From: Desulfovibrio sp. DV | Lineage (GTDB): Bacteria; Desulfobacterota; Desulfovibrionia; Desulfovibrionales; Desulfovibrionaceae | Direction of reading: 5' to 3' | DNA: 64,000 nt | NCBI RefSeq assembly: GCF_001936595.1 | Contig: NZ_MLBG01000013.1 | Coordinates: 1-64,000, forward strand | Shown here: in pieces, positions 36,306 through 47,090 of the stretch | How positions within the stretch are numbered: the first letter of the stretch is position 1 | How the letters are laid out: the number at the start of each line of letters is the position of its first letter | The notes under the pieces: generated by a model | What the model saw: the letters and a program-made list of their open reading frames with translations, nothing else | The model's database searches: none | Told to the model about the DNA's origin: nothing | Position numbers and translations under genes: made by a program

Positions 36306-38327
36306 TTGAACAGCTTCGCGAAAAATCTCATGCTCTGGGCGGCCATCTCCCTGGTCATGGTCGTCCTGTTCAATTTGTTCAACCAGCCCCAAAGCCAGAG
36401 CACCAAGTTCTCCTATTCTGAATTCATGCAGAAGGTGAATGCAGGAGACGTGGTTTCCGTCAAAATTCAGGGCAAAAAAATCACTGGCGTGGCCGCGGGC
36501 GGCGGCAAATTCATCACCTACGCCCCGGAAGACCCCAATCTCGTGGGGTCGCTTATGGCCAAAAAAATCGAGGTGATGGCCGAACCGGACGAGGAATCGC
36601 CCTGGTACATGACGCTGCTTGTGTCCTGGTTCCCCATGCTGCTGCTGGTCGGCGTCTGGATCTTTTTCATGCGCCAGATGCAGGGCGGCGGCGGCCGGGC
36701 CATGAACTTCGGCCGTTCCCGGGCGCGCATGATCACCCAGGAGCAGACCCGGATCACCTTTGACGATGTGGCCGGCGTGGATGAAGCCAAGGAAGAGCTG
36801 TACGAAGTGGTGCAGTTTCTCTCTGATCCCAAGAAGTTCACCCGGTTGGGCGGGCGCATCCCCAAGGGCGTGCTGCTGGTCGGTTCGCCCGGAACGGGCA
36901 AGACCCTGCTGGCCCGGGCAGTGGCCGGCGAAGCCGGGGTGCCGTTTTTCTCCATATCCGGCTCCGACTTTGTGGAAATGTTCGTGGGCGTGGGCGCGGC
37001 CCGGGTTCGCGACCTGTTTTTGCAGGGCAAGAAAAACGCCCCGTGCCTGATCTTTATCGACGAAATTGACGCTGTGGGCCGTCAGCGCGGCGCCGGTCTT
37101 GGCGGCGGGCATGACGAGCGCGAACAGACGTTAAACCAGCTTCTGGTCGAAATGGACGGGTTTGAGTCCAACGAGGGCGTCATCCTTATTGCCGCCACCA
37201 ACCGGCCCGACGTTTTGGACCCGGCTTTGCTGCGTCCCGGCCGTTTTGACCGGCAGGTGGTGGTGCCCACCCCGGATGTGCGCGGCCGCCGGCGCATCCT
37301 CGAAGTCCACACCCGCCGTTCGCCCCTGTCGCCGGACGTCAACCTGGACATCCTGGCCCGGGGAACGCCCGGCTTTTCCGGAGCGGACCTGGAAAACCTG
37401 GTCAACGAGGCCGCCCTGCAGGCGGCCAAGATCAATAAAGACCGGGTGGACATGGCCGACTTCGAGCATGCCAAAGACAAGGTGCTCATGGGCAAGGAGC
37501 GCAGAAGCCTCATTCTCACCGATGAGGAAAAACGCACCACCGCCTACCATGAGGCCGGTCATGCCCTGGTGGCCAAGAAGTTGGTCGGCACCGACCCCAT
37601 CCACAAGGTGTCCATCATCCCGCGCGGCATGGCCCTTGGCATCACCATGCAGTTGCCGACCGACGACCGGCACAACTATTCCCGCGACTTCCTGCAAAAA
37701 AATCTGGCCGTGCTCATGGGCGGCCGGGTGGCTGAAGAGCTCGTCCTCAACCAGCTCACCACCGGAGCCGGCAACGACATCGAGCGCGCCACCACCATGG
37801 CCCGCAAGATGGTCTGCTCCTGGGGCATGAGCGAGGTGCTCGGGCCGCTGTCCTACGGCGAGCGCGAAGATGAGATCTTTCTGGGCAAGGATCTCGTGCA
37901 CCATCGCAACTTCAGCGAGGAGACCTCGCGCCAGATCGACGCCGAGGTGCGCAAGATCGTCGAGTCGGCCTACCGCCGGGCGCGCAGCATTCTTGAAAGC
38001 GAGGGCGAGGCCCTGGAGTCCATTGCCAAGGCCCTGCTTGAACGCGAAACCATCACCGGCGACGAAATCGACCGTCTCCTGCGGGGAGAAACCCTGCCCC
38101 CTCCGGAACCTCCGGTCGGGACGTCGGCTGGGACGACCGGGGGCGCTGCCGCCAGCGCGCCGGGAACCGGGCCAGAAGCCGCTTCTGGAACCGCCGCCGC
38201 CGCACCGACGGCCCCGCAGGCCGCTGCGCCGTCTGGTGACGAGTTCACGCTTGAACCCGACGATGCCAAACCGGCGGACGCCTCCGGCCCTGGGGACGGC
38301 TCCTCCGGCCAGGGCCATGGCCGGTAA
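36306..38327 (+). CDS. ftsH: ATP-dependent zinc metalloprotease FtsH
   Basis: A 673-aa membrane AAA+ protease. There are transmembrane helices at about 6-22 and 100-120, Walker A GSPGTGKT, the second region of homology with arginine fingers, and the zinc motif HEAGH (His415). A Pro/Ala-rich acidic tail of about 70 residues follows the protease domain. The start is TTG 36306 behind GGAGG (36292-36296). Its 3' end overlaps the folP start by 11 nt, so translation is coupled. Confidence 0.96.
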   Translation: MNSFAKNLMLWAAISLVMVVLFNLFNQPQSQSTKFSYSEFMQKVNAGDVVSVKIQGKKITGVAAGGGKFITYAPEDPNLVGSLMAKKIEVMAEPDEESPWYMTLLVSWFPMLLLVGVWIFFMRQMQGGGGRAMNFGRSRARMITQEQTRITFDDVAGVDEAKEELYEVVQFLSDPKKFTRLGGRIPKGVLLVGSPGTGKTLLARAVAGEAGVPFFSISGSDFVEMFVGVGAARVRDLFLQGKKNAPCLIFIDEIDAVGRQRGAGLGGGHDEREQTLNQLLVEMDGFESNEGVILIAATNRPDVLDPALLRPGRFDRQVVVPTPDVRGRRRILEVHTRRSPLSPDVNLDILARGTPGFSGADLENLVNEAALQAAKINKDRVDMADFEHAKDKVLMGKERRSLILTDEEKRTTAYHEAGHALVAKKLVGTDPIHKVSIIPRGMALGITMQLPTDDRHNYSRDFLQKNLAVLMGGRVAEELVLNQLTTGAGNDIERATTMARKMVCSWGMSEVLGPLSYGEREDEIFLGKDLVHHRNFSEETSRQIDAEVRKIVESAYRRARSILESEGEALESIAKALLERETITGDEIDRLLRGETLPPPEPPVGTSAGTTGGAAASAPGTGPEAASGTAAAAPTAPQAAAPSGDEFTLEPDDAKPADASGPGDGSSGQGHGR

Positions 38328-39170
38328 AACACCTGCCCTGTGGCGTCTGGCTGCGGGACGGGAAATCGACTGCGCCGCTGATCGCATCGCCGGCATCGTC
38401 AACGTCACCCCGGACTCCTTTTACGACGGCGGCCGCCACGACACCGTGGCGGCCGCCGTCGCCCATGGCCTGGCCCTGGCCCGGGAAGGGGCGGACATCC
38501 TGGACGTGGGGGGCGAATCCACCCGGCCGGGAGCCGCCCCGGTGTCGGGGGCTCAGGAGATCGAGCGCGTCGTGCCGGTCATTGCCGCCCTGGCCGCTGC
38601 GCTGCCGACCGTGCCGCTGTCGGTCGACACCTACCGGGCCGGCTGTGCCGCCGCTGCCCTGGCGGCCGGGGCGGTCATCGTCAACGACGTCTCGGCCTGC
38701 TCCTTTGATCCCGGCCTGCTTGAAGTGGTGGCCGGGGAAAAAATCCCGGCTACGTGCTCATGCACAGCCTGGGACGGCCGGACGTCATGCAGGCCGATCC
38801 CCGCTACGACGACGTGGTGGCCGAGATCCTGGCCTTTTTCGAAGTGAAGCTGGCCATGCTCGTGGCCGCCGGCCTGCCCGAGGACCATGTGGTCCTTGAT
38901 CCGGGCATCGGGTTTGGCAAACGGCCCGAGCACAATCTGGCCATCCTGCGCCATCTCGACCGGTTCGCCAATCTCGGGCGTCCCATCTATCTGGGGCTGT
39001 CCAACAAATCATTTTTCGCTTCCCTGTGCGGCCTGCCTGTCGGCGAGCGCAATCAGGCCACGGCCGTTGCCTCGGCCTTGTGTTCCGCCCGGGGAGCGCG
39101 CATCCACCGGGTCCACGACGTCGCCTCGGTCAAAACGGCCCTGTGTCTGGCCGCAAGCCTCGCGGCCTGA
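38317..39170 (+). CDS. folP: Dihydropteroate synthase, reading frame broken at an A6 run
   Basis: Folate enzyme joining p-aminobenzoate and the pterin diphosphate. The first part (frame of 38317) has [23 protein letters not shown] and SVDTYRAG. The rest ([24 protein letters not shown] and the final RVHDV) is in the -1 frame from about 38754. The break is at GAAAAAAT (38738-38743). One extra A restores a 284-aa FolP of normal length. The gene is expected to be needed, so a sequencing error is quite possible; slippage or true inactivation are alternatives. ATG 38317 overlaps the ftsH stop. Confidence 0.72.
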
Positions 39171-39205
39171 TCCTGCCGATCGTGCCGCACACCTTTGCGT
39201 TTACC

Positions 39206-39970
39206 ATGGGAAGCTTCATCGACAATCTGCATATCACCTGGCGTGAGCTCCTCGATATCGCCGTGGTCACCTTCATTTTCTACCGGGGGCTGCTGCTCAT
39301 TCGCGGCACCCGGGCCGCCTCGGTGCTCCACGGTTTTCTGCTCATCCTCATCATCTATTATGTATCCGGCGAATTCGGGCTCAATACCCTGCACTGGCTG
39401 CTCACCAACTTTCTCGGTTCGATCTTCCTGGTCATCATCATCCTGTTTCAGGCCGACATCCGAAAGGCCCTGTCCTCGGTCGGGGCGGGCGGGTTCTTCC
39501 GCCGGCGGCGCGAAACAGTCTCCGAAGCGGCCCTGGACGAATACATCCTGGCCGTGTTCCAAATGGCCCGGACCCATACCGGGGCGCTGATCGTTTTTGA
39601 GCGCCGCGTTCCGCTGGGCGATTATGTCCAGCGCGGGGTCGAGCTTGGTGCGCGGCCCAGCCGTGAACTGCTCGGGACCATTTTTTTTCCGGACACGCCG
39701 CTCCACGACGGGGCGGTCATTATCCAGGGAGAAAGCGTGGCTGCGGCCGGCTGCATTCTGCCGCTCATTGCCGGCGTCCCCCTGGATGCGAGTCTGGGCA
39801 CCCGCCACCGTGCAGCCCTGGGCATTACCGAGGAGACCGACGCCTTGGCCGTGGTGGTGTCCGAGGAGCGGGGGGTGGTGTCGGTGGCTGACGGGGGCAA
39901 GCTTATTTCCCCGGTGGATGAGATGACCCTAAAAAACATGCTCTGGAATCTCGTGGCCAAACGCCCATGA
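39206..39970 (+). CDS. cdaA: Diadenylate cyclase CdaA
   Basis: A 254-aa membrane c-di-AMP synthase. There are three N-terminal membrane helices (about 10-80) and then the DAC domain with the DGA (LHDGAVI) and RHR (GTRHRAALG) active-site motifs. The start is ATG 39206; an upstream GTG (about 39182) is possible, and no strong ribosome site is seen. It overlaps the YbbR gene start by 4 nt (ATGA), and glmM follows. The cdaA-cdaR-glmM order is a known control unit for c-di-AMP. Confidence 0.93.
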   Translation: MGSFIDNLHITWRELLDIAVVTFIFYRGLLLIRGTRAASVLHGFLLILIIYYVSGEFGLNTLHWLLTNFLGSIFLVIIILFQADIRKALSSVGAGGFFRRRRETVSEAALDEYILAVFQMARTHTGALIVFERRVPLGDYVQRGVELGARPSRELLGTIFFPDTPLHDGAVIIQGESVAAAGCILPLIAGVPLDASLGTRHRAALGITEETDALAVVVSEERGVVSVADGGKLISPVDEMTLKNMLWNLVAKRP

Positions 39971-40863
39971 AACCGAACTGGCAATACCTTCTCCTGGCCC
40001 TGGCTATGGCTCTTTTCTGCTGGTATCTTGTGACCGGCCGGGAAAAGGTCGATACCTGGATGCCCATGCGGGTGGAGATGACGGGGCTGCCTGAAGACCT
40101 CTACATCAAATCCGGCATCATCGGCGCGGTGGATGTGCTGCTGCGGGGACCGCGCGGCGTGGCCCGCAAGATCGACGAAAGCCAGCTCGTCTACAGTCTC
40201 AATTTGTCCAAGATCGTGCCTGGCAAGAACATTGTTCTGTTTGAGCCCAAAAACATTCCCCTGCCCAAGGTCTATGAGGTGGTGGAAATCCGGCCCACCC
40301 GGCTGGAACTGGAAGTGGAACGCCGGGCCGTTAAAACCGTGCCGGTCAAGGTGATGCTGCGCTCCTCGCCCCCGGATGGCTTTTCCATGTCAGCGGTGCG
40401 GGCGGTGCCGGATACAGTGCGTTTGACCGGACCGGCCGGCAAGCTTGAGAAGATTACAGAAATCCGGACCCAGGCCATCACCTTGCCCCAGCCGCCTCCG
40501 GCCCGGTTCGACGAGCGGGTGCCGCTTGACGTGCCTGAGGATGTGGACGTGTCGCCGCCGGCCGTCCAGGTGGTCATGGGCTTTGCCGCCAAGGAATCTG
40601 AAATCACGCTGCGCGCGCCGTTGGCCATCAAAAAGCCCAAGGGCCGGGAGGCGGATGTCGCGCCCCAGGCCGTGACCCTTCGCATCAAGGGGCCGGCGGC
40701 CATTATCTCGGACAAGGATTTCCCCGGTCTGGTGGAAGCAACTCTGGAGTTGAAGCCTGATCTTGATCCGGGTAAGTATGAAGCGTCGTATCGGGTGAAG
40801 ATGCCGCAGGGCTGCGAACTGATCGAAGCCAAACCCGACAAGGTGTCGCTGACTGTGAAATGA
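39967..40863 (+). CDS. cdaR: YbbR-domain protein (CdaR-like regulator of CdaA)
   Basis: A 298-aa protein with an N-terminal membrane helix ([15 protein letters not shown]) and extracytoplasmic YbbR repeats (about 35-290). CdaR proteins bind CdaA in the membrane and tune c-di-AMP output. Its ATG overlaps the cdaA stop, and glmM begins 7 nt after its stop. The symbol is by synteny and domain. Confidence 0.85.
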   Translation: MKPNWQYLLLALAMALFCWYLVTGREKVDTWMPMRVEMTGLPEDLYIKSGIIGAVDVLLRGPRGVARKIDESQLVYSLNLSKIVPGKNIVLFEPKNIPLPKVYEVVEIRPTRLELEVERRAVKTVPVKVMLRSSPPDGFSMSAVRAVPDTVRLTGPAGKLEKITEIRTQAITLPQPPPARFDERVPLDVPEDVDVSPPAVQVVMGFAAKESEITLRAPLAIKKPKGREADVAPQAVTLRIKGPAAIISDKDFPGLVEATLELKPDLDPGKYEASYRVKMPQGCELIEAKPDKVSLTVK

Positions 40864-40870
40864 GGCCGGC

Positions 40871-42244
<1,374 letters not shown>

Positions 42245-42280
42245 GTCGGTTGCTTGGAACCACCTTTTGGGGCTGGACTT

Positions 42281-42300
42281 GTTAATGCAAAGCATTTAAC
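42281..42300. other. AT-rich inverted repeat upstream of galU
   Basis: GTTAATGC-AAA-GCATTTAAC is an imperfect repeat (one unpaired T). It lies about 140 nt ahead of the galU start. It could be an operator or part of a promoter. Confidence 0.4.
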
Positions 42301-42440
42301 GTCGGTTGTTGATGCCGGGAGCCATCATCAGGGTGGGGCTCGGCACAATCGGGCAGGTCAATATCCGGACGGCCGGCGCGCTGGCGCGGTTCGCCGCCTC
42401 CGAAAAATACCGGGCAGTGCGCGCATTCAAGGAGAAGAGC

Positions 42441-43313
42441 ATGGAAATCAAGAAGGTGGTCATTCCCGTCGCCGGATGGGGTACGCGGTCGTTGCCGGCC
42501 ACGAAGAACATCCCCAAGGAAATGCTGCCCGTCTACAACAAGCCCGTGGTGCAGTATGTGGTCGAAGAAGCCCAGGCTTCGGGGCTGCAGGATGTGGTGT
42601 TCGTCACCAACCGCAACAAGACCATTATTGAAGACCATTTCGACTACAACCTCACCCTCGAGGATTTGCTGACCCGTACCGGCAAGACCGAAATGCTCAA
42701 GAAGGTCCGGGAAGTGGCGGAGATGGTCAACATTATTTCCGTGCGCCAGAAAAAGCAGCTGGGCCTGGGCCACGCCGTGCTTTGCGCCCGGGAAGTCTGC
42801 AAAAACGATCCTTTTGCCGTCATGGTCGGCGACGATCTCATGTTCAGCATGGAGCCGGGCATCAAGCAGCTCCTCACCGTGGCCCAGTCCGAGCACATGC
42901 CGGTCATTGGCGTCATGGAAGTGCCGCCCCACATGGTTTCGCGCTACGGCATCATTGACGGCGAAGAATTCGCCCCGGGCATGTACCGGGTGCGGGATCT
43001 GGTGGAAAAGCCCAAGGTCAACGAGGCTCCCTCCCGGCTGGCCATCGTCGGCCGGTATGTCCTTTTCCCGGACATCTTCTACCATCTGGAGAAGGTGGCC
43101 CCGGGCCATGGCGGCGAAATCCAGCTGACCGACGCGCTCAAGGGGCTGGCCGGCAACAACCGTCTGCTTGCCGTCAAGATTCAGGGCCAGCGTTTCGACG
43201 CCGGTGACTGGGTGGATTACCTTACCGCCAACATCTATTTCGCTCTGCATGACGAGGTTCTGCGCGAGTCCCTGGTGCCGCGTCTGCGTGAGCTGCTGCC
43301 GTTTGGGAGCTAG
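42441..43313 (+). CDS. galU: UTP-glucose-1-phosphate uridylyltransferase
   Basis: A 290-aa nucleotidyltransferase that makes UDP-glucose. The N-terminal signature is VIPVAGWGTRSLPATKNIPK, and the catalytic loop has VGDDLMFS. AAGGAG (42429-42434) is 6 nt from ATG 42441, although the frame is open from 42306. UDP-glucose serves LPS and other glycans; glmM lies upstream. Confidence 0.95.
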   Translation: MEIKKVVIPVAGWGTRSLPATKNIPKEMLPVYNKPVVQYVVEEAQASGLQDVVFVTNRNKTIIEDHFDYNLTLEDLLTRTGKTEMLKKVREVAEMVNIISVRQKKQLGLGHAVLCAREVCKNDPFAVMVGDDLMFSMEPGIKQLLTVAQSEHMPVIGVMEVPPHMVSRYGIIDGEEFAPGMYRVRDLVEKPKVNEAPSRLAIVGRYVLFPDIFYHLEKVAPGHGGEIQLTDALKGLAGNNRLLAVKIQGQRFDAGDWVDYLTANIYFALHDEVLRESLVPRLRELLPFGS

Positions 43314-43352
43314 GCGTTACGACCTGCCCCGGCTTCGGTCAGAGATTTGTCG

Positions 43353-43387
43353 CGCCCGGGGGGATCGCCCCCCGGGCGTTTCCTTTT
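43353..43387 (+). terminator. Rho-independent terminator after galU
   Basis: CGCCCGGGGGG-ATCG-CCCCCCGGGCG, an 11-bp perfect stem (43353-43378), is followed by TTTCCTTTT. Confidence 0.88.
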
Positions 43388-43493
43388 GGCTGTCCGGTGG
43401 TTCCGGCCGCCTGCCGCTGGTTGCGGGTGACCCCGGATATGGCGCACCGTTGCCTGCTTAACCCATGAGCCTGTTTGCCAAGGACGCCGGACT

Positions 43494-45872
43494 ATGACCG
43501 CCGCCATTGCCGTCGCCCTGACCGCGCCTCCCTACAGCGTCCTCACCTACGCCCTGCCGTCCTATTTTACGCCGGCCGATTTTCCGGTCGGCCTGCGCCT
43601 GCTTGTGCCGGTGGCCAACTGGCTGCGTGCCGGGGTGGTGGTCGAGACCGGGGCCACCCCGCCTCCCGGGGTGACCCTGCGCGCTGCCGTATGGCCCCTG
43701 GAGCGCCGGCCCCTTTGCGACAGCGACTATATGGAACTGGTGGCCAGCCTGGCCAACCGCCATATGGCCACGCCCGGCCGCATCCTCGGGTCGCTGTTGC
43801 CGCGCGGCCTGCGCTCTTCCAAAGTGGTCTTTGCCTGCAGCGAGGCCGGCATCCCCCGATCGTTGACTGCCCTGGCCCTGTCGCGAAAGCCGCCGGCCGA
43901 ACTGGCCCGGCTTGCTGATGCCTGGCGGACCGGGACCATGCTGTGCCGGCTCGATGCGGCCGAGCGCGACCCCCTGTGCTCCCTGGCCGCGGATCCGCCC
44001 TGGCCTGTGCGCCCGGGCGCTGCCCGGCAGATGGCTGTGCTTGATCTGCTTTGCGACCAGGGCCCCATGCCGCTTTCCGATCTCAAAAAGCGCCTTGGGC
44101 CGGGGACGTTGCCGCTGTTGCGGCGATTGTCCGATCTGGGGCTCGTGCGCTTGAGCGAAGGGGATCCGACGGCCGTTTGCCAGGAGGAAGGGGAGGCGCT
44201 CCCGGCGGATCTGCCGCCGCTGACCGATGAGCAGGCTGCCGCCCTGGCCGATTTGTCCGTGGCCCTTGACCACCCGGACGGCGCGGCCAGGCTGGTCTAC
44301 GGCGTCACTGGCAGCGGCAAGACCCGCCTGTATATGGAACTGGCCCGGCTGACCCTTCAAAAGGGGCGGCAAGTCCTGCTTTTGGCCCCGGAAGTGGCCC
44401 TGGCCGCCAAGCTCCATCGGGCTGCAGTGCGGACCTTTCCCCAGGTCCGGCCGCTGTTCTACCACGGCTACCAGCCGCCTTCGGTGCGCGAGGAGTCATT
44501 TTGGCGGGCTGCCGGCGACGATGCCCCGGTGGTGGTGGCCGGCACCCGCTCGGCCCTGCTGTTGCCGCTGCGCAATGTCGGCCTCATTGTCCTTGACGAA
44601 GAGCACGACGGGGCCTTCAAACAGGAGGATCGTCTGCCCTATCAGGCCAAGGAAGTAGGCTTTTTCCGGGCCAAACAGTCCGGGGCGCTTTTTGTCCTGG
44701 GGTCGGCCACCCCGGACGTCAAGACCTTCCACGCCGCCAAGGCCGGCCATGTCCCCATGGTGCGCCTGGCCAGCCGGGTGGGCGGCGGCACAATGCCGGC
44801 CATCGAACTGGTGGATATGCGGGGGGCCGGCAAACTGACGGCGGTGGCCGGCAAACGCGAAACCGGCGACCGCACCGGCGTATTGACCGATCTGGCCGCT
44901 GCTGCCCTGGCCGAGACGGTTGCGGCCGGCGATCAGGCCATGATCCTGCTCAATCGCCGGGGCTATGCGCCGCTTCTTTTTTGCCTGGACTGCGAGACGC
45001 CGGTGCGCTGTCCCCGCTGCGAACTGTCCCTGACCTTTCATAAGGACCGGGAACGGCTGGTGTGCCACTACTGCGGCTTCGCCCGGCCCCATCCTTCGCC
45101 CTGTCCGGGGTGCGGCGGGGCCAGTTTCCTGCCCATGGGCGTTGGGTCCGAGATGCTGGAGGAACAGTTGTCCGGGGTATTGCCGACCGGCACGGTCGTG
45201 GCCCGCCTGGACCGCGATGTGGCTCGGCGGCCTGAACGGGCCGAGGCCATTCTCTCGGAATTTGCCTCGGGCCAGGCCCAGGTGCTGGTCGGCACCCAGA
45301 TGCTGTCCAAAGGCCACCATTTCCCGGCTGTGACCCTGGTCATTGCCGCCGACGCCGACCTGGGCCGCAATTTGCCGGATTACCGGGCCTCGGAGCGGAC
45401 CTTTCAGTTGCTCACCCAGGTGGCCGGCCGGGCCGGCCGGGGCGAGCGGCCGGGCCGGGTGCTGATCCAGACCAGGATGCCGGATGATCCGTTTTTTGCC
45501 CATGTCATTCGGGGTGATTTTGAAGGCTTCTATGAGCTGGAGCTTTCCCGGCGACGCCGGTTGTGTTATCCGCCATTCATTCGCCTGGGTCTGGCCCGGT
45601 TGAGTTTTCCCAGGGAGTTGGAAAACGGCTATGCCCTGGCTGCGGCCGTGGGCGAGGCCATGCGGCTGGCGGCCGGGCCGCTTGGCGTGCGGGTGATGGG
45701 GCCGGCTCCGGCTCCGCTGGCCCTGATGGCCGGGCGCAGGCGGCTCCATTGCCTGCTCAAATCGCCGGATTGGCCAAGTGTGCGCCAGGTTTTCGCAGCC
45801 GGCCGGGAGGCTCTGTCCGGCTCGACCAAGGTCCGCTTCACCCTGGATCTCGATCCGGTGGACATGCTCTAA
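43494..45872 (+). CDS. priA: Primosomal replication helicase PriA
   Basis: A 792-aa helicase that restarts stalled forks. The N-terminal DNA-binding domain (about 1-110) is followed by a winged-helix region, Walker A GVTGSGKT at about residue 270, the DEEH box (VLDEEHDG), a zinc-binding Cys cluster (CLDCETPVRCPRCE, CHYCG, CPGCGG) and helicase motifs near GTQMLSKGHHFP. The ATG 43494 has AAGGA at 43480. All eight zinc cysteines are present. Confidence 0.96.
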   Translation: MTAAIAVALTAPPYSVLTYALPSYFTPADFPVGLRLLVPVANWLRAGVVVETGATPPPGVTLRAAVWPLERRPLCDSDYMELVASLANRHMATPGRILGSLLPRGLRSSKVVFACSEAGIPRSLTALALSRKPPAELARLADAWRTGTMLCRLDAAERDPLCSLAADPPWPVRPGAARQMAVLDLLCDQGPMPLSDLKKRLGPGTLPLLRRLSDLGLVRLSEGDPTAVCQEEGEALPADLPPLTDEQAAALADLSVALDHPDGAARLVYGVTGSGKTRLYMELARLTLQKGRQVLLLAPEVALAAKLHRAAVRTFPQVRPLFYHGYQPPSVREESFWRAAGDDAPVVVAGTRSALLLPLRNVGLIVLDEEHDGAFKQEDRLPYQAKEVGFFRAKQSGALFVLGSATPDVKTFHAAKAGHVPMVRLASRVGGGTMPAIELVDMRGAGKLTAVAGKRETGDRTGVLTDLAAAALAETVAAGDQAMILLNRRGYAPLLFCLDCETPVRCPRCELSLTFHKDRERLVCHYCGFARPHPSPCPGCGGASFLPMGVGSEMLEEQLSGVLPTGTVVARLDRDVARRPERAEAILSEFASGQAQVLVGTQMLSKGHHFPAVTLVIAADADLGRNLPDYRASERTFQLLTQVAGRAGRGERPGRVLIQTRMPDDPFFAHVIRGDFEGFYELELSRRRRLCYPPFIRLGLARLSFPRELENGYALAAAVGEAMRLAAGPLGVRVMGPAPAPLALMAGRRRLHCLLKSPDWPSVRQVFAAGREALSGSTKVRFTLDLDPVDML

Positions 45873-45894
45873 ACTCAAACGGGCGGGGGAACGG

Positions 45895-46995
45895 TTGCAC
45901 AACGCGTTTGTAAATGATGACGCCAAGCTGTTGCGGGACGTCGAATCCGCTCTGGCGAGTCGGCGGCAGGCCGGGCTCGACGGCCTGGTGGGCAATCTGG
46001 CGGCTGTTGTTATCAATGTTGCACCCAAGGATCTTGTGCCGGCTGCCGAAGAGTTGCTGGCAACGACAGGACTGGTTTTTGAGGCGGCCCTGGACGACCC
46101 GCTGACCGGCGACGGCAGTCCGGCACTGGTATTGCGCGATCCCGAGGGGGCGGATTTTATCGTGAGAAGCCGCACCCCCGGTCTTGCCAACCCGTTTGTA
46201 CCCTACAACTGCGGCACCAAAACGGCTGCGCTCGTCCCGGCCCGCCTGGAAACCTTTATTTTCGAGTGCCACGATCTCGACCGCTATGCCGCCATCCAGC
46301 GGGAGCGGGGCGTGGCCTTTGCCACGGCAGCGCCCTGGGTGACCGATGCCTTTTCGTTTCTGCAGACCATGCCCTCGGCCCATACCGGAAATTCCCTGGG
46401 TTTTATCCAGTGGCATGGCCGTCCCGGAATGTATCTGCACGGCCAAAGCCGGCTGCTGCCCCTGACTGCGGCCAAGGCGGACCATCTCTGGCTGGCCCGG
46501 ATCGGCAGCCTGGACCATGTGGCCACCCGGGTGCGGGCCAGGCATCGCGATGCTGCCATTGTGGAGTTTCTGGCCCTGACCAACTACCGCTTCGATTTTG
46601 CCGTGTACGTGGAGTCGCTTAATTCCATCACCAACGTGGCCCGGCTTGGGGTCGGCGACTATGCCCAGGTGTTCACCTCGGGCATCGGTTCCCCGGATGC
46701 GGAGCCTGGGGCTGGTCCCACCGAGGGATTTATCGCCAACTACGGCCTGCGTCCCCATCACATGGCCTTTGGCACTGACGGCATTGAAGAAGTGGTTTCC
46801 GGGCTGCAATCGGAAGGGATGCAGTTCCTGTCGGAACTGGTCGGTTCGCGGGAAGAGGGCCTCAAACAGATTTTTTCGGCCATGTCGCCGCAAACCATGC
46901 TGGTCAACGAGTATATAGAGCGCTATGATGGATTTGATGGGTTTTTCACCAAGAGCAACGTGACGCGGCTGACAAAAGCGACGGAAAAGCAATAG
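45895..46995 (+). CDS. 4-hydroxyphenylpyruvate dioxygenase-like VOC protein
   Basis: A protein of about 366 aa with two vicinal-oxygen-chelate halves. The metal triad of HPPD-like enzymes is in place: His208 (SLDHVATRV), His289 (HHMAFGTDG) and Glu339 (NEYIERYDGF). The C-terminus GFFTKSNVTRLTKATEKQ resembles HPPD tails. True HPPD uses O2 to make homogentisate, which is odd in an anaerobe, so another substrate or a protective role is possible. The start is uncertain: TTG 45895 is preceded by GGGGGA, just after the priA stop. A longer frame to 45778 overlaps priA. Confidence 0.78.
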   Translation: MHNAFVNDDAKLLRDVESALASRRQAGLDGLVGNLAAVVINVAPKDLVPAAEELLATTGLVFEAALDDPLTGDGSPALVLRDPEGADFIVRSRTPGLANPFVPYNCGTKTAALVPARLETFIFECHDLDRYAAIQRERGVAFATAAPWVTDAFSFLQTMPSAHTGNSLGFIQWHGRPGMYLHGQSRLLPLTAAKADHLWLARIGSLDHVATRVRARHRDAAIVEFLALTNYRFDFAVYVESLNSITNVARLGVGDYAQVFTSGIGSPDAEPGAGPTEGFIANYGLRPHHMAFGTDGIEEVVSGLQSEGMQFLSELVGSREEGLKQIFSAMSPQTMLVNEYIERYDGFDGFFTKSNVTRLTKATEKQ

Positions 46996-47090
46996 CGGAC
47001 TTTATTTTTTCATTGGCTGCAAGAGGTGTTGCATATCGAGGCAAGGCAGGGGATTCCTGAGCATTTTTTTCCGAAAACGGACGGCGTATT

